DNA from: Cupriavidus nantongensis
GTDB taxonomy: Bacteria > Pseudomonadota > Gammaproteobacteria > Burkholderiales > Burkholderiaceae
DNA length: 64,000 nt
Assembly: GCF_001598055.1 (NCBI RefSeq)
Contig: NZ_CP014845.1
Coordinates: 1,364,001-1,428,000 of the forward strand
Reading direction: 5' to 3'
Shown: one piece after another, positions 34,746-42,864 of the stretch
How the letters are laid out: the number at the start of each line of letters is the position of its first letter
Position numbering within the stretch: the first letter of the stretch is position 1
Position numbers and translations under genes: made by a program
The notes under the pieces: generated by a model
Seen by the model: only the letters and a program-made list of their open reading frames with translations
Told to the model about the DNA's origin: nothing
The model's database searches: none

Positions 34746-35648
34746 ATGGACAAGACAGCCTTTGTATTCGCCGGCGGCGGAAGCCTGGGTGCGATCCAGG
34801 TGGGGATGCTGCGTGAACTTGCGGCCTGGGGCGTGACGCCTGATATCGTGATCGGCGCGTCGGCCGGGGCCATCAACGGCGCCTACTTTGCCTGCAACCC
34901 GGGCGTGGAAGGCGCGCAGCGGCTCGACGCGCTGTGGCGCGCAATCCGGCGCACCGACATCCTGCCGTGGAGCTGGCGCAGTGTCTGGAACATGTTCGGC
35001 GGCGGCCGCGGCCATCTGGTCGAAGCAACAGGTTTGCGCAGCCTGCTGGCGCGGCATTTCGGGCCGCGCAACCTGGAGGCCGCCGAACTGCCGCTGCACG
35101 TGGTGGCGACCGACATGCACAGCGGTGACGAGGTAGTGCTGTCGAGCGGCAACATCGTCGACGCAGTACTGGCCAGCGCCGCCATTCCCGGCGTGTTCCC
35201 GCCGGTGCAGTTGGCGGGCCGCATCCTGATCGACGGCGGCGTGGCCAACAATACGCCGGTGTCGACCGCGATCGGCCTGGGCGCCACCCGCGTGATCGTG
35301 CTGCCGGCGGGCTTTACCTGCGCCGAGCGCCGTCCTCCGCGCGGCGCGCTGGAGCATGCATTCAACGCGCTCTCGCTGCTGGTGGCGCGCCAGCTGGTGC
35401 ACGACCTGCAACACTTCGCCAATCAGGCGCAGATCAGCGTGGTGCCGCCGCTGTGCCCGCTCGACATCTCGCCCTACGACTACTCCCGCTGCGGCGAGCT
35501 GATCGACCGCGCCGCCGCCACCACGGCCGAGTGGCTGCGCGCCAAGGGCCTCGACACCCCCCGCATCCCCGGCGCCCTCGCCCCGCATACGCATGACGAG
35601 ACGGCGCCGAGCTGCAGTGCCGACATTCCGGCGGCCGCGCCGCACTGA
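34746..35648 (+). CDS. patatin-like phospholipase (RssA-like)
   Basis: A 300-residue patatin-domain protein started at ATG 34746. Catalytic-dyad motifs are complete: the oxyanion loop GGGSLGAIQVG, the nucleophile elbow IGASAGAINGAYFA (Ser about 42) and the Asp motif ILIDGGVANNTP. The rest matches the bacterial cytoplasmic group (ATDMHSGDEVVLSSGNIVDAVLASAAIPGVFPPV). It probably cleaves acyl chains from phospholipids. A ribosome site, ggggagag, precedes the start. It may be transcribed alone or with the TetR gene 113 bp downstream. Confidence 0.92.
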   Translation: MDKTAFVFAGGGSLGAIQVGMLRELAAWGVTPDIVIGASAGAINGAYFACNPGVEGAQRLDALWRAIRRTDILPWSWRSVWNMFGGGRGHLVEATGLRSLLARHFGPRNLEAAELPLHVVATDMHSGDEVVLSSGNIVDAVLASAAIPGVFPPVQLAGRILIDGGVANNTPVSTAIGLGATRVIVLPAGFTCAERRPPRGALEHAFNALSLLVARQLVHDLQHFANQAQISVVPPLCPLDISPYDYSRCGELIDRAAATTAEWLRAKGLDTPRIPGALAPHTHDETAPSCSADIPAAAPH

Positions 35649-35748
35649 AGCGTCCGCGCACCACCGGAACTGCAGCGCACGGGTCTGCCTTCTCAGGCCT
35701 GATCGAAATGCGGTACGCGGGCACGGCAAGCCGCCCCGGCGCCATTGC

Positions 35749-35754
35749 TACAAT
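35749..35754 (+). promoter_or_regulatory. -10-like element directly before TetR start
   Basis: TACAAT lies 7 bp before the ATG at 35762 and no ribosome site stands between them. A transcript from this element would begin at or next to the start codon, so the mRNA may be leaderless. No good -35 was found. Confidence 0.3.
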
Positions 35755-35761
35755 CCGGGCC

Positions 35762-36361
35762 ATGCCCAGCCAAGCCGAACGCAGCGCCAGTACCCGCCAG
35801 TCCCTGATCGACGCCGCCGCGACCCTGCTCATCGAGCAGGGCTACGCGGCCTTTTCCGAAGCGCGCGTGTGCGAGCTGGCGGGCACCAGCCGCGGCTCGC
35901 TGCGCCACCACTTTCCGGAAGGGCGCTACGACCTGCTGCCCGCCATGCTGGAGTCGCTGCTGGAGCGCGAAGCCGACCGTCTGGCAGCGCTCGGGCCGCT
36001 GGGCCCGTCACTACGCATGCACCTGATGCTGCATGCGCTGGCAAACCGGCCGCAACGGCATGCCTCGCTGGCGATCCTGGAGGTGTGGATGGCAACGCGC
36101 GGCGACATCCGCCTCGCCCGCGCCGTGCATGAACCGCTGGCGTCGGTGCCGCAGCGGCTGTTCGGCCAGCCGCCGGACGCACCGCCCCAGCCGGAATGGC
36201 TGGCGCTGCGCTGTTTCCTGCACGGCGCCACCTTGCACAGCTTCGCGCCCGACTACGATGCGCAGCAACTGTCCGAGGCCGTGCGCTGGCTGATCGCGCA
36301 GTTGCCGCGGCCCGACGGCCTGGACGCTGTGCTGGCCCGGATGCTGGCCCAGCCGCGCTAG
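35762..36361 (+). CDS. TetR-family regulator
   Basis: A 199-residue regulator started at ATG 35762 (MPSQAERSASTRQSLI). The helix-turn-helix (about residues 10-58) reads AATLLIEQGYAAFSEARVCELAGTSRGSLRHHFPEGRYDLL. The ligand domain is Leu/Ala-rich and matches no specific subgroup I can name. No clear palindromic operator was seen upstream. It lies between the patatin gene and a convergent small membrane protein gene. Targets unknown. Confidence 0.88.
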   Translation: MPSQAERSASTRQSLIDAAATLLIEQGYAAFSEARVCELAGTSRGSLRHHFPEGRYDLLPAMLESLLEREADRLAALGPLGPSLRMHLMLHALANRPQRHASLAILEVWMATRGDIRLARAVHEPLASVPQRLFGQPPDAPPQPEWLALRCFLHGATLHSFAPDYDAQQLSEAVRWLIAQLPRPDGLDAVLARMLAQPR

Positions 36362-36378
36362 CGTGCGGACCTGCGCGC

Positions 36379-36885
36379 TCAAGGCAGCCACGCCAGCAGC
36401 CGGTCATGCAGCGCGGGCGGCAATGCCAGCCGACCCTTGCGGCCCGGCGCAGTCGCGTCGAACACCACGGCCTGCCCGTCCCAACTGAGCCGCACCGGCC
36501 CGGTACTGGTAAAGGTGCGATGGGCCAGCACCCGGTCGCGTTCGGCACCGTAGATCCGCAGCAAGATGCGCTCGCCGCCCAGGTAGCAGTATTCGGCGGC
36601 ATAGCGGGCCGCGGCATCGACGGCCGGCACGCGGCGGCAGTTGTGCGCACCGGCGCGCTCGGTAACGCCGTGGCCGTAGACGATGGCGGTCCAGATCGCT
36701 CCGACCGCCAGCACCCGGCCGGCGCTGACCAGCAGCATGCGCCGCGCGCGTGCCGGGCGCCCCTGCGGCGATGCCATGACATAAGCGACCGCGCGGAACG
36801 CGGCCAGTCCCAGCAACAGCAGCGCCACCGCCGCCAGGTGGAAATAGACCGCCGAATCCGGCATTGACGCCATGATATGGGCCAT
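36379..36885 (-). CDS. small membrane protein of unknown function
   Basis: A 168-residue protein started at ATG 36885 because a strong ribosome site (GGAAGGAGGG on this strand) lies just before it. Two hydrophobic helices cover about residues 10-32 and 48-68 (FHLAAVALLLLGLAAFRAVAYV; MLLVSAGRVLAVGAIWTAIVYG). The last 100 residues are soluble with two Cys (HNCRRVPAVDAAARYAAEYC). ILLRIYGAERDRVLAHRTF suggests a beta domain. No family recognised. Convergent with the TetR gene, 17 bp apart. Confidence 0.65.
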   Translation of the reverse strand: MAHIMASMPDSAVYFHLAAVALLLLGLAAFRAVAYVMASPQGRPARARRMLLVSAGRVLAVGAIWTAIVYGHGVTERAGAHNCRRVPAVDAAARYAAEYCYLGGERILLRIYGAERDRVLAHRTFTSTGPVRLSWDGQAVVFDATAPGRKGRLALPPALHDRLLAWLP

Positions 36886-36969
36886 CCCTGCCCTCCTTCC
36901 CGTAAATGCCAGAAGCCGCTGCCGGCAAAGGCCAGCTCGCATCCGGCATTCAACCAGTCCCGAACAAAA

Positions 36970-36993
36970 TAAATCGTCGGGATTTATTCCCGA
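36970..36993 (-). terminator. terminator candidate for the response regulator-Hpt operon
   Basis: Stem TCGGGA/TCCCGA around a 5-nt AT-rich loop (36977-36993), followed on the minus strand by CGATTTATTTTGTT, an interrupted U-rich tail. It lies about 90 bp past the Hpt stop in an unusually AT-rich pocket. Confidence 0.5.
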
Positions 36994-37080
36994 TAATCAA
37001 TAAAGCACGCCCTGTTTCCATTCAAGGCACCAGAATAATCAAGCGCCGGGATCGCGCCAATTCGGTGTATTCCCGCTGTG

Positions 37081-37857
37081 CTATTTTTGCGAAGGGTTAT
37101 CGGAATGCTTTGCCGACGGCAGGCTGGCCAGCAGCGCGAGCAGCCGTGCCGCCGTTGGCACCACGATCGCCGCCAGCGCCGCGGCCGTGCCCGCATCGCC
37201 GTCGCGGGCGGCATGCTCGAGCCGCTGCGCCGTCAGCCGCAGCGCATGGCAGCCGACATAGTGGGCGGAGGCCTTGAGCCGGTGCGCGACGCCCCGGACG
37301 GTCTCCAGGTCGGGCCCGGCCCGGCGCAGTTGCGCCAGGTCGTCGCGGGTCGAGGTCACCAGCGCCTGCAGCAGTTCCCTGGCGAATGCCGGATTGCCGA
37401 AGGTCTGCGCGGCAATGGCCCCGGCGATGCCGGCGGCCTCGCGCGCGGACAGCGCCACGTAGTGCTGACCGGCCAGCATGGCGAGCAACGTCGCTTCGGT
37501 GACCGGCGCGGGCAGAGTGGCCACGTCGGCGTCCGCGCCAGCCACCGGCACCGCGCACGGCGGCAACACCACGGCGCAAATCGCGCCGCGAATGCGCCAC
37601 GTGTGCATCAGCGAGGCAGGCACGCCGGCAGCGGCACTCGCCATCACCAGTTCGACATCGGCGGCCATATCCGCCTGCGGCGCGCCCACGTCGATCCGCA
37701 CCACAAAGCCGAGGTCACGCAGGGTCCGGGCGGCATCCGCCAGCCAGCCTGAATCCCCGGACGATGCCAGTAACAGGGCCCGGGGGCCGGACTGCGCTTC
37801 AGCCGCGTCCACGCTATCCCACCGCAATATGGTGGCGCCGCGCAAAATCGATGACAT
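37081..37857 (-). CDS. Hpt phosphotransfer protein with degenerate receiver-like N-terminus
   Basis: A 258-residue protein started at ATG 37857, overlapping the response regulator gene by 44 bp. Residues about 150-250 are a histidine phosphotransfer domain with VRGVAHRLKASAHYVGCHAL, whose His accepts phosphate. Residues about 25-140 follow the alternating strand-helix rhythm of a receiver (ALLLASSGDSGWLADAARTLRDLGFVVRI; ICAVVLPPCAV) but have no acidic pocket or phospho-Asp. In BvgS and EvgS the Hpt domain is fused to the sensor kinase. The sensor here, encoded divergently, lacks one. This protein therefore probably carries phosphate from the sensor receiver to the response regulator. Confidence 0.82.
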   Translation of the reverse strand: MSSILRGATILRWDSVDAAEAQSGPRALLLASSGDSGWLADAARTLRDLGFVVRIDVGAPQADMAADVELVMASAAAGVPASLMHTWRIRGAICAVVLPPCAVPVAGADADVATLPAPVTEATLLAMLAGQHYVALSAREAAGIAGAIAAQTFGNPAFARELLQALVTSTRDDLAQLRRAGPDLETVRGVAHRLKASAHYVGCHALRLTAQRLEHAARDGDAGTAAALAAIVVPTAARLLALLASLPSAKHSDNPSQK

Positions 37858-38458
37858 CGACAATCGATTTCGCACCCAGTTTTTCCATCACCCGGGTCTT
37901 GTGCGTGCTGACGGTCTTGTTGGAAATAAACAGGACCTGTCCGATCTCCTTGTTCGACATGCCCTTGGCCAGCATCTGCATGACCACCAGTTCCTTGTCC
38001 GACAGCGAGGCCAGGCGCTCGGCTTCGTCGGCCAGCCCGGATTTGCCGTGGTCGATCTCCGGCATCACCGTATAGCCCGCCAGCACCGACTCCGTGCACC
38101 GCACGATTTCGGCCAGCTCCTGCGTCTTGCTGACAAAGCCATGGGCGCCGGCATGGCGCGCGCGGGGCGCGAAGGCGTTCTGGTCCTGGCCAGAGATCAC
38201 CAGGATGCGCACCGTGGGATGGCTGGCCTTGAGGCGCGGAATCACGTCCAGCCCGTTGATCTTGGGAATATCCAGATCCAGGATGACCACGTCCGGCATG
38301 TATTGCCGCACGATCTCGATGGCCGCCTGGCCATTGTCCGCCTCGAGCACGTGGGTGATGCCCAGCACCTGGGAAAAGTGCGTCTTGAGTACGGCGCGCA
38401 CGGGCGGGTGGTCATCGACGATCAGGATTGTGGTCAAGCTGTACTCCGTTGCAAACAT
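37814..38458 (-). CDS. BvgA/EvgA-like response regulator (REC-LuxR)
   Basis: A 214-residue regulator started at ATG 38458 (MFATEYSLTTILIVDDHPPV). Receiver (about 12-130): acidic pair VDDHPP, phospho-Asp in VVILDLDIPKINGLDV, and Lys in HGFVSKTQE. The LuxR-type helix-turn-helix (about 150-212) reads LSDKELVVMQMLAKGMSNKEIGQVLFISNKTVSTHKTRVMEKLG. It matches the NarL/BvgA class. It precedes and overlaps the Hpt gene and is divergent from the hybrid sensor kinase, across a 335-bp AT-rich promoter region. Confidence 0.93.
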   Translation of the reverse strand: MFATEYSLTTILIVDDHPPVRAVLKTHFSQVLGITHVLEADNGQAAIEIVRQYMPDVVILDLDIPKINGLDVIPRLKASHPTVRILVISGQDQNAFAPRARHAGAHGFVSKTQELAEIVRCTESVLAGYTVMPEIDHGKSGLADEAERLASLSDKELVVMQMLAKGMSNKEIGQVLFISNKTVSTHKTRVMEKLGAKSIVDVIDFARRHHIAVG

Positions 38459-38793
38459 CGCGTTTTCCGCGCGAGCGGGCACATCATTGTGCTAAGCCTT
38501 TGCGCCTTACGAAACCAGAAATTTCCGAGGCAGGGGTGGTTTCTTCCGAAAGGCCGCGCTTGCCATAGGGCGCCGCCGCTCATGTGATGCACCGCAAACG
38601 TGCCGGCATTGCAGTGCCGCCGACATGCTTCCCATCGCGGCGCAAGCGGGCCCAGATTGTGTTCTATATGTGGCGCGGCAGTCGACAAAGTGCCGGCGAT
38701 TTCGAAATTTCTGTATCAATTTCAGATTCGTCCTAATGAGATGGCGGGCCCGCGCCACTAGAGTGAAAACACTAAACCGATCTCGCTACCCGT
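38459..38793. other. divergent promoter region of the two-component genes
   Basis: No gene is seen in about 335 bp. Base composition drops to AT-rich between 38690 and 38790. Pyrimidine-rich TTTC-containing motifs recur (near 38529, 38547, 38701 and 38720), such as TTTCGAAA. They could be BvgA-type heptads, but no regular spacing was found. Confidence 0.4.
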
Positions 38794-40881
38794 TTGCCGT
38801 ACCGTCCGCTCTCTTCCCTCGCTAACGTTTCGCCACCCGTCATCACGCGCCCGCCTAGCGCAGCTGTCGATTCCCCCCAACCCGCCCGGGCCCCGGCACG
38901 GACCGGCCGAAGCCCCCGCGCGCTGCGGCTTGCGTGCGCCATCGCGCTGGCCATCGGCCTTTCGCGTGGCGGGGTTGGCGCTGCGCTGGCCGCAACCGGG
39001 CCGGCGCCCGATTCGCATGCGCAATGGCTGGGCTGGTCCACCGCGGTGTTCTGCGTGCTTACCCCTTGCCTGCTGGCCTGGATCATTGCGCTGTACCGCG
39101 AGGTGCGCCGGCGCCGGGCCGCCGAGGCCGCGCTGAAGGACTGTGTCGCAATCCAGACCGCGCTGCTCGACGGCATACCCCAACCGGTCTATCTGCGCGA
39201 TGCCCGGCTGCGGCTCGTCGCCTGCAACCGCAGCTATGAGGAACTGCTGGGCGCCAGCCGCGGCACCCTGGTGGGGCAGCCGCTGCACGCACTGCAGGCG
39301 TCACACCCCTTCGCCCTCGACATGGCGGAACTGGCGCAGGACTACCGCCAGGTCATCGAAGACGGCGCGCCGCTGCGCACCGACCGATGCCTGCACCTGG
39401 GCGGCCGTACCCTGCATGTGCTGAACTGGCTGACCCCGCTGCGCGGCGCCGACGGCACCGTCAAGGGTTTGGCCGGCGGCTGCGTCGACCTGACCGAGCG
39501 CCACCAGATGCTGGCCGAGCTGGCGCAGGCCAAGACCGAGGCCGAAGCCGCCAACCGCGCCAAGTCCGCGTTCCTGGCGACGGTCAGCCATGAGATCCGC
39601 ACGCCGATGAATGCCGTCACCGGCATGCTCGAGCTGACGCTGGCGCAAAGCCAGCTGCCGGACGAGCAGCGGCTGCAGCTGGTCACCGCGCACAGGTCGG
39701 CACTGGGGCTGCTGGCGCTGATCGACGACATCCTCGACCTGTCCAAGCTGGAGGCGGGCAAGTTCAGCATCCATCCGGCGCCCGCGTCGCTGTCAGCGCT
39801 GGTCGACGATACCCTGTTGATCTTCGGGCCCGTGGCCGCGCAAAAAGGCCTGCCCCTGACCAGCGGCGTCAGCGCCGCGCTGGCGCCGCTGCATCAGGTC
39901 GACGCGCTGCGCTTCCGGCAGATCCTGGCCAACCTGGTGTCGAATGCGGTGCGCTTTACCGACAGCGGCACGGTCCACGTTCGCCTGGATGCGCAGGCGC
40001 CGTGCGACGGCGTCCAGCACGTCGTGCTGACCGTTTCCGACACCGGCGTGGGCATTCCCTTCGAAGCCCAGGCCCGGCTGTTCCAGCCGTTCGAGCAGGT
40101 GCACGGCTGCGCGCGCACCCATGCCGGCGGCACCGGGCTGGGTTTGGCGATCTGCCGGCGCCTGGCCACGGCCATGGGCGGCCGCATCACGCTGACCAGC
40201 CAGCCGGGCCGGGGCACGCGCGTGGTGGTGTCACTGCCGCTGGCCATCGCCAGCGCGCCGCAACCGGCCGAGCCGGCCGAGCCAGCGCCGCTGTCGCCTA
40301 TGGCCGGTTGCCCGCGGCGCAATGCCAGCATCCTGGTGATCGACGACCACGCCCCCAACCGCCTGCTGCTGCAGCGCCAGCTGGAACACCTGGGACACCG
40401 CGTGAGCACGGCGTGCGATGGCTGCGAAGCGCTGGCCGCGCTGGAGCGCGCCAGCTTCGACGTGATCGTTTGCGACTGCGCCATGCCGGTGATGGACGGC
40501 CTCGCCTTCACGCGCGCGGTGCGGGCCCGCGACGATGCGCACCGCGGCGTGCCCATCGTCGGCTGCACCGCGAGCGCCGTGGCCAGCGACCACGCCGCGG
40601 CGCTGGCCGCGGGCATGAACGCCGTGGTGGTCAAGCCGGTGGGCTTGCAGGCGCTGGATGCCGCCGTCGCGCAAGCCTGCGGCGGCCGGCCTCAGCCGTC
40701 CAGGGCGCCGGAGCCGGAACCAACCGGCCCCGCGCCCGGGCAAGACCCGGCGGCCTCCACCGGCACGGTGAGCGGCGACGGTTCCCGCTACGAAGCCGCC
40801 CCTGGCGCGCGGGCATCGTGGTGTGCGGTCTGCCGCGCGATGAACGTGCAGTGCGACCGCATCGCGCTGCCCGAGGACTGA
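38794..40881 (+). CDS. hybrid sensor histidine kinase, BvgS/EvgS-like but without periplasmic sensor domains
   Basis: A 695-residue kinase. Two hydrophobic segments (about 43-66 and 76-102) suggest a short periplasmic loop only. A PAS domain follows (about 115-245; IPQPVYLRDARLRLVACNRSYEELLG), then HisKA with SHEIRTPMNAVTG, HATPase (NAVRFTDSGTVHVR, DTGVGIPFEAQARLFQPFEQ, GGTGLGLAICRRLA) and a receiver (about 512-632) with phospho-Asp in VIVCDCAMPVMDG. BvgS/EvgS carry two Venus-flytrap domains before the membrane and an Hpt domain at the end; both are absent. The tail is low complexity and ends with three Cys (WCAVCRAMNVQC). The Hpt function is supplied by the divergent operon. The start at 38794 is tentative; no strong ribosome site is seen. 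Confidence 0.9.
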   Translation: MPYRPLSSLANVSPPVITRPPSAAVDSPQPARAPARTGRSPRALRLACAIALAIGLSRGGVGAALAATGPAPDSHAQWLGWSTAVFCVLTPCLLAWIIALYREVRRRRAAEAALKDCVAIQTALLDGIPQPVYLRDARLRLVACNRSYEELLGASRGTLVGQPLHALQASHPFALDMAELAQDYRQVIEDGAPLRTDRCLHLGGRTLHVLNWLTPLRGADGTVKGLAGGCVDLTERHQMLAELAQAKTEAEAANRAKSAFLATVSHEIRTPMNAVTGMLELTLAQSQLPDEQRLQLVTAHRSALGLLALIDDILDLSKLEAGKFSIHPAPASLSALVDDTLLIFGPVAAQKGLPLTSGVSAALAPLHQVDALRFRQILANLVSNAVRFTDSGTVHVRLDAQAPCDGVQHVVLTVSDTGVGIPFEAQARLFQPFEQVHGCARTHAGGTGLGLAICRRLATAMGGRITLTSQPGRGTRVVVSLPLAIASAPQPAEPAEPAPLSPMAGCPRRNASILVIDDHAPNRLLLQRQLEHLGHRVSTACDGCEALAALERASFDVIVCDCAMPVMDGLAFTRAVRARDDAHRGVPIVGCTASAVASDHAAALAAGMNAVVVKPVGLQALDAAVAQACGGRPQPSRAPEPEPTGPAPGQDPAASTGTVSGDGSRYEAAPGARASWCAVCRAMNVQCDRIALPED

Positions 40882-40891
40882 CCGGTCCGCT

Positions 40892-41365
40892 TCAGGGCTC
40901 CATCGGCACCGCGCTGGTGCACTTGATCTCGTCCAGGCACACGCTCGACTTCACGCCGCTGACGCCCGGAATGCGCATCAGCGTATCGAGCAGGAAGTCG
41001 GACAGCGATTTCAGGTCGCGCGCGACCACCTTCAGCACGTAGTCGATATCGCCCGTCACCGAGAAGCACTCCTGGATCTGCGCCAGTTCCGCCACCAGCC
41101 GCTTGAAGTTGGACAGGTCGCGGATATGCCCGCGCTCCATCGTCACGTGGATAAAGGCAACCACGCCGAAGCCCAGCGCCGCCGCGTCCAGCCGCGCCTC
41201 ATAGCGCTTGACCAGCCCGGCTTCTTCCAGCCGGCGGTGGCGCCGCAAGGTCTGCGCCGGCGACAGCGCGATGGCCTCGGCCAGTTCCAGGTTGGAGGCA
41301 CGCCCGTGCTCCTGCAGCACCCCGAGCAAGCGGCGATCGGTGCGGTCCAGCTCGATTGATTGCAC
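40892..41365 (-). CDS. Lrp/AsnC-family regulator next to tyrosine catabolism genes
   Basis: A 157-residue regulator (MQSIELDRTDRRLLGVLQEHGR). The helix-turn-helix reads NLELAEAIALSPAQTLRRHRRLEEAGLVKRYEARL. The C-terminal RAM ligand domain has FIHVTMERG, ECFSVTGDIDYVLKVVARD and MRIPGVSGVKSSVCLDEIK. It is divergent from hppD, the first step after tyrosine transamination. Two matching inverted repeats 42 bp apart lie between them, so an amino-acid-responsive activator or repressor of hppD is likely. Convergent with the hybrid kinase gene, 10 bp apart. Confidence 0.93.
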   Translation of the reverse strand: MQSIELDRTDRRLLGVLQEHGRASNLELAEAIALSPAQTLRRHRRLEEAGLVKRYEARLDAAALGFGVVAFIHVTMERGHIRDLSNFKRLVAELAQIQECFSVTGDIDYVLKVVARDLKSLSDFLLDTLMRIPGVSGVKSSVCLDEIKCTSAVPMEP

Positions 41366-41392
41366 TTCGGTTTCCTCGTTTCAAGTATTCAG

Positions 41393-41405
41393 GAAATCAA
41401 ATTTC
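41393..41405. promoter_or_regulatory. Lrp-type operator 1 before hppD
   Basis: GAAAT-CAA-ATTTC is a perfect inverted repeat with a 3-bp centre, 28-40 bp from the Lrp start codon. The copy at 41435 lies 42 bp away, close to four helical turns, fitting a wrapped Lrp-type octamer. Confidence 0.6.
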
Positions 41406-41434
41406 ATAATCTAGGGTTTCCCTGCCTGTTTTAC

Positions 41435-41447
41435 GAAATCCAATTTT
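41435..41447. promoter_or_regulatory. Lrp-type operator 2 before hppD
   Basis: GAAAT-CCA-ATTTT matches operator 1 with one mismatch in the second arm and one in the centre. Confidence 0.55.
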
Positions 41448-41602
41448 GCCGCCCCGAATATACACTGCATCCCAAGCAAGCGCACCGCAAACCCGTGCCG
41501 TCACGGGTCCGGTGCCGAGCCGGCTGGCCCCGGCGCGACTGCGCAAGCAAGTGCTGAAGCCACAATATTATTTCCCGCCCCTACGTTCTTACCGAGAAAG
41601 CC

Positions 41603-42682
41603 ATGGCCGACCTGTTTGACAATCCGATGCAGCTGATGGGCTTCGAATTCGTGGAATTCGCCTCGCCCACCCCCAACCTGCTTGAGCCGCTGTTCGAGCA
41701 GATGGGCTTCACGCTGGTGGCAAAGCACCGTTCCAAGGACGTGGTGCTGTACCGCCAGGGCGAAGTGAACTTCATCGTCAACCGCGAGCCGCACAGCCAC
41801 GCCGCCTACTTTGCCGCCGAGCACGGCCCGAGCGCCTGCGGCATGGCTTTCCGCGTCAAGGATTCGCACAAGGCCTACGCCCGCGCGCTGGCACTGGGCG
41901 CGCAGCCGGTCGAGATCCCGACCGGCCCGATGGAGCTGCGCCTGCCGGCGATCAAGGGCATCGGCGGCGCGCCGCTGTACCTGATCGACCGCTTCGAGGA
42001 AGGCAAGTCGATCTATGACATCGACTTCGAGTTCATCGAGGGCGTCGACCGCCACCCGGTCGGCCACGGCCTCAAGCTGATCGACCACCTGACCCACAAC
42101 GTCTACCGTGGCCGCATGGCGTATTGGGCCAATTTCTACGAAAAGCTGTTCAACTTCCGGGAAATCCGCTATTTCGACATCCAGGGCGAGTACACCGGCC
42201 TGGCCTCCAAGGCCATGACCGCGCCGGATGGTAAAATCCGCATTCCGCTGAACGAGGAATCGTCCAAGGGCGCCGGCCAGATCGAAGAGTTCCTGATGGC
42301 CTTCAACGGCGAGGGCATCCAGCACATCGCCTTCCTGACCGCCAACCTGATCGAGGTCATCGACCGCCTGCAACTGGCCGGCGTGCCGCTGATGACCGCG
42401 CCGAACGACTATTACTACGAGGCGCTCGACACCCGCCTGCCCGGCCACGGCCAGCCGGTCGAGCAACTGAAGTCGCGCGGCATCCTGCTGGACGGCACCA
42501 CCGAAGGCGGCAAGCCCCGTCTGCTGCTGCAGATCTTCTCCAAGACCGCGCTCGGCCCGGTGTTCTTCGAGTTCATCCAGCGCCAGGGCGACGAAGGCTT
42601 CGGCGAAGGCAACTTCAAGGCACTGTTCGAGTCGCTGGAACGCGACCAGATCGAACGCGGCACGCTCAAGGTCGAGGCCTGA
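41603..42682 (+). CDS. hppD: 4-hydroxyphenylpyruvate dioxygenase
   Basis: A 359-residue enzyme that turns 4-hydroxyphenylpyruvate into homogentisate, the committed step of tyrosine breakdown. It is made of two glyoxalase-fold halves. The Fe(II) ligands of the C-terminal half are all present: His162 (LIDHLTHNV), His241 (GIQHIAFLT) and Glu323 (PVFFEFIQR). These are one position off the Pseudomonas enzyme numbering (161/240/322). Length is that of bacterial HPPD. Homogentisate dioxygenase and later genes are not in the window. It is followed by the permease and tyrB on the same strand and is controlled from a promoter with paired Lrp-type operators. Confidence 0.97.
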   Translation: MADLFDNPMQLMGFEFVEFASPTPNLLEPLFEQMGFTLVAKHRSKDVVLYRQGEVNFIVNREPHSHAAYFAAEHGPSACGMAFRVKDSHKAYARALALGAQPVEIPTGPMELRLPAIKGIGGAPLYLIDRFEEGKSIYDIDFEFIEGVDRHPVGHGLKLIDHLTHNVYRGRMAYWANFYEKLFNFREIRYFDIQGEYTGLASKAMTAPDGKIRIPLNEESSKGAGQIEEFLMAFNGEGIQHIAFLTANLIEVIDRLQLAGVPLMTAPNDYYYEALDTRLPGHGQPVEQLKSRGILLDGTTEGGKPRLLLQIFSKTALGPVFFEFIQRQGDEGFGEGNFKALFESLERDQIERGTLKVEA

Positions 42683-42864
42683 CCGGCATCGGCCCGCACT
42701 GACCGGCCGCCTTCGACGGCGCGCCGGTCCGGCAACGCGCACGCCCCGCGCGGCAGACACCCTGCCGCGCGCGCGGCGACGACCCCCAGGCCCAAGCGTC
42801 CGACTCCCACAACAGCCAGAGACGCGGGCCCGCATTCCATGAGAATGGGTAGAGGAAACACTGC

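Noticed and set aside
38690..38790. Array of BvgA heptad sites
   Set aside because: TTTC-containing motifs recur but without the regular spacing or inverted arrangement needed for a confident site.
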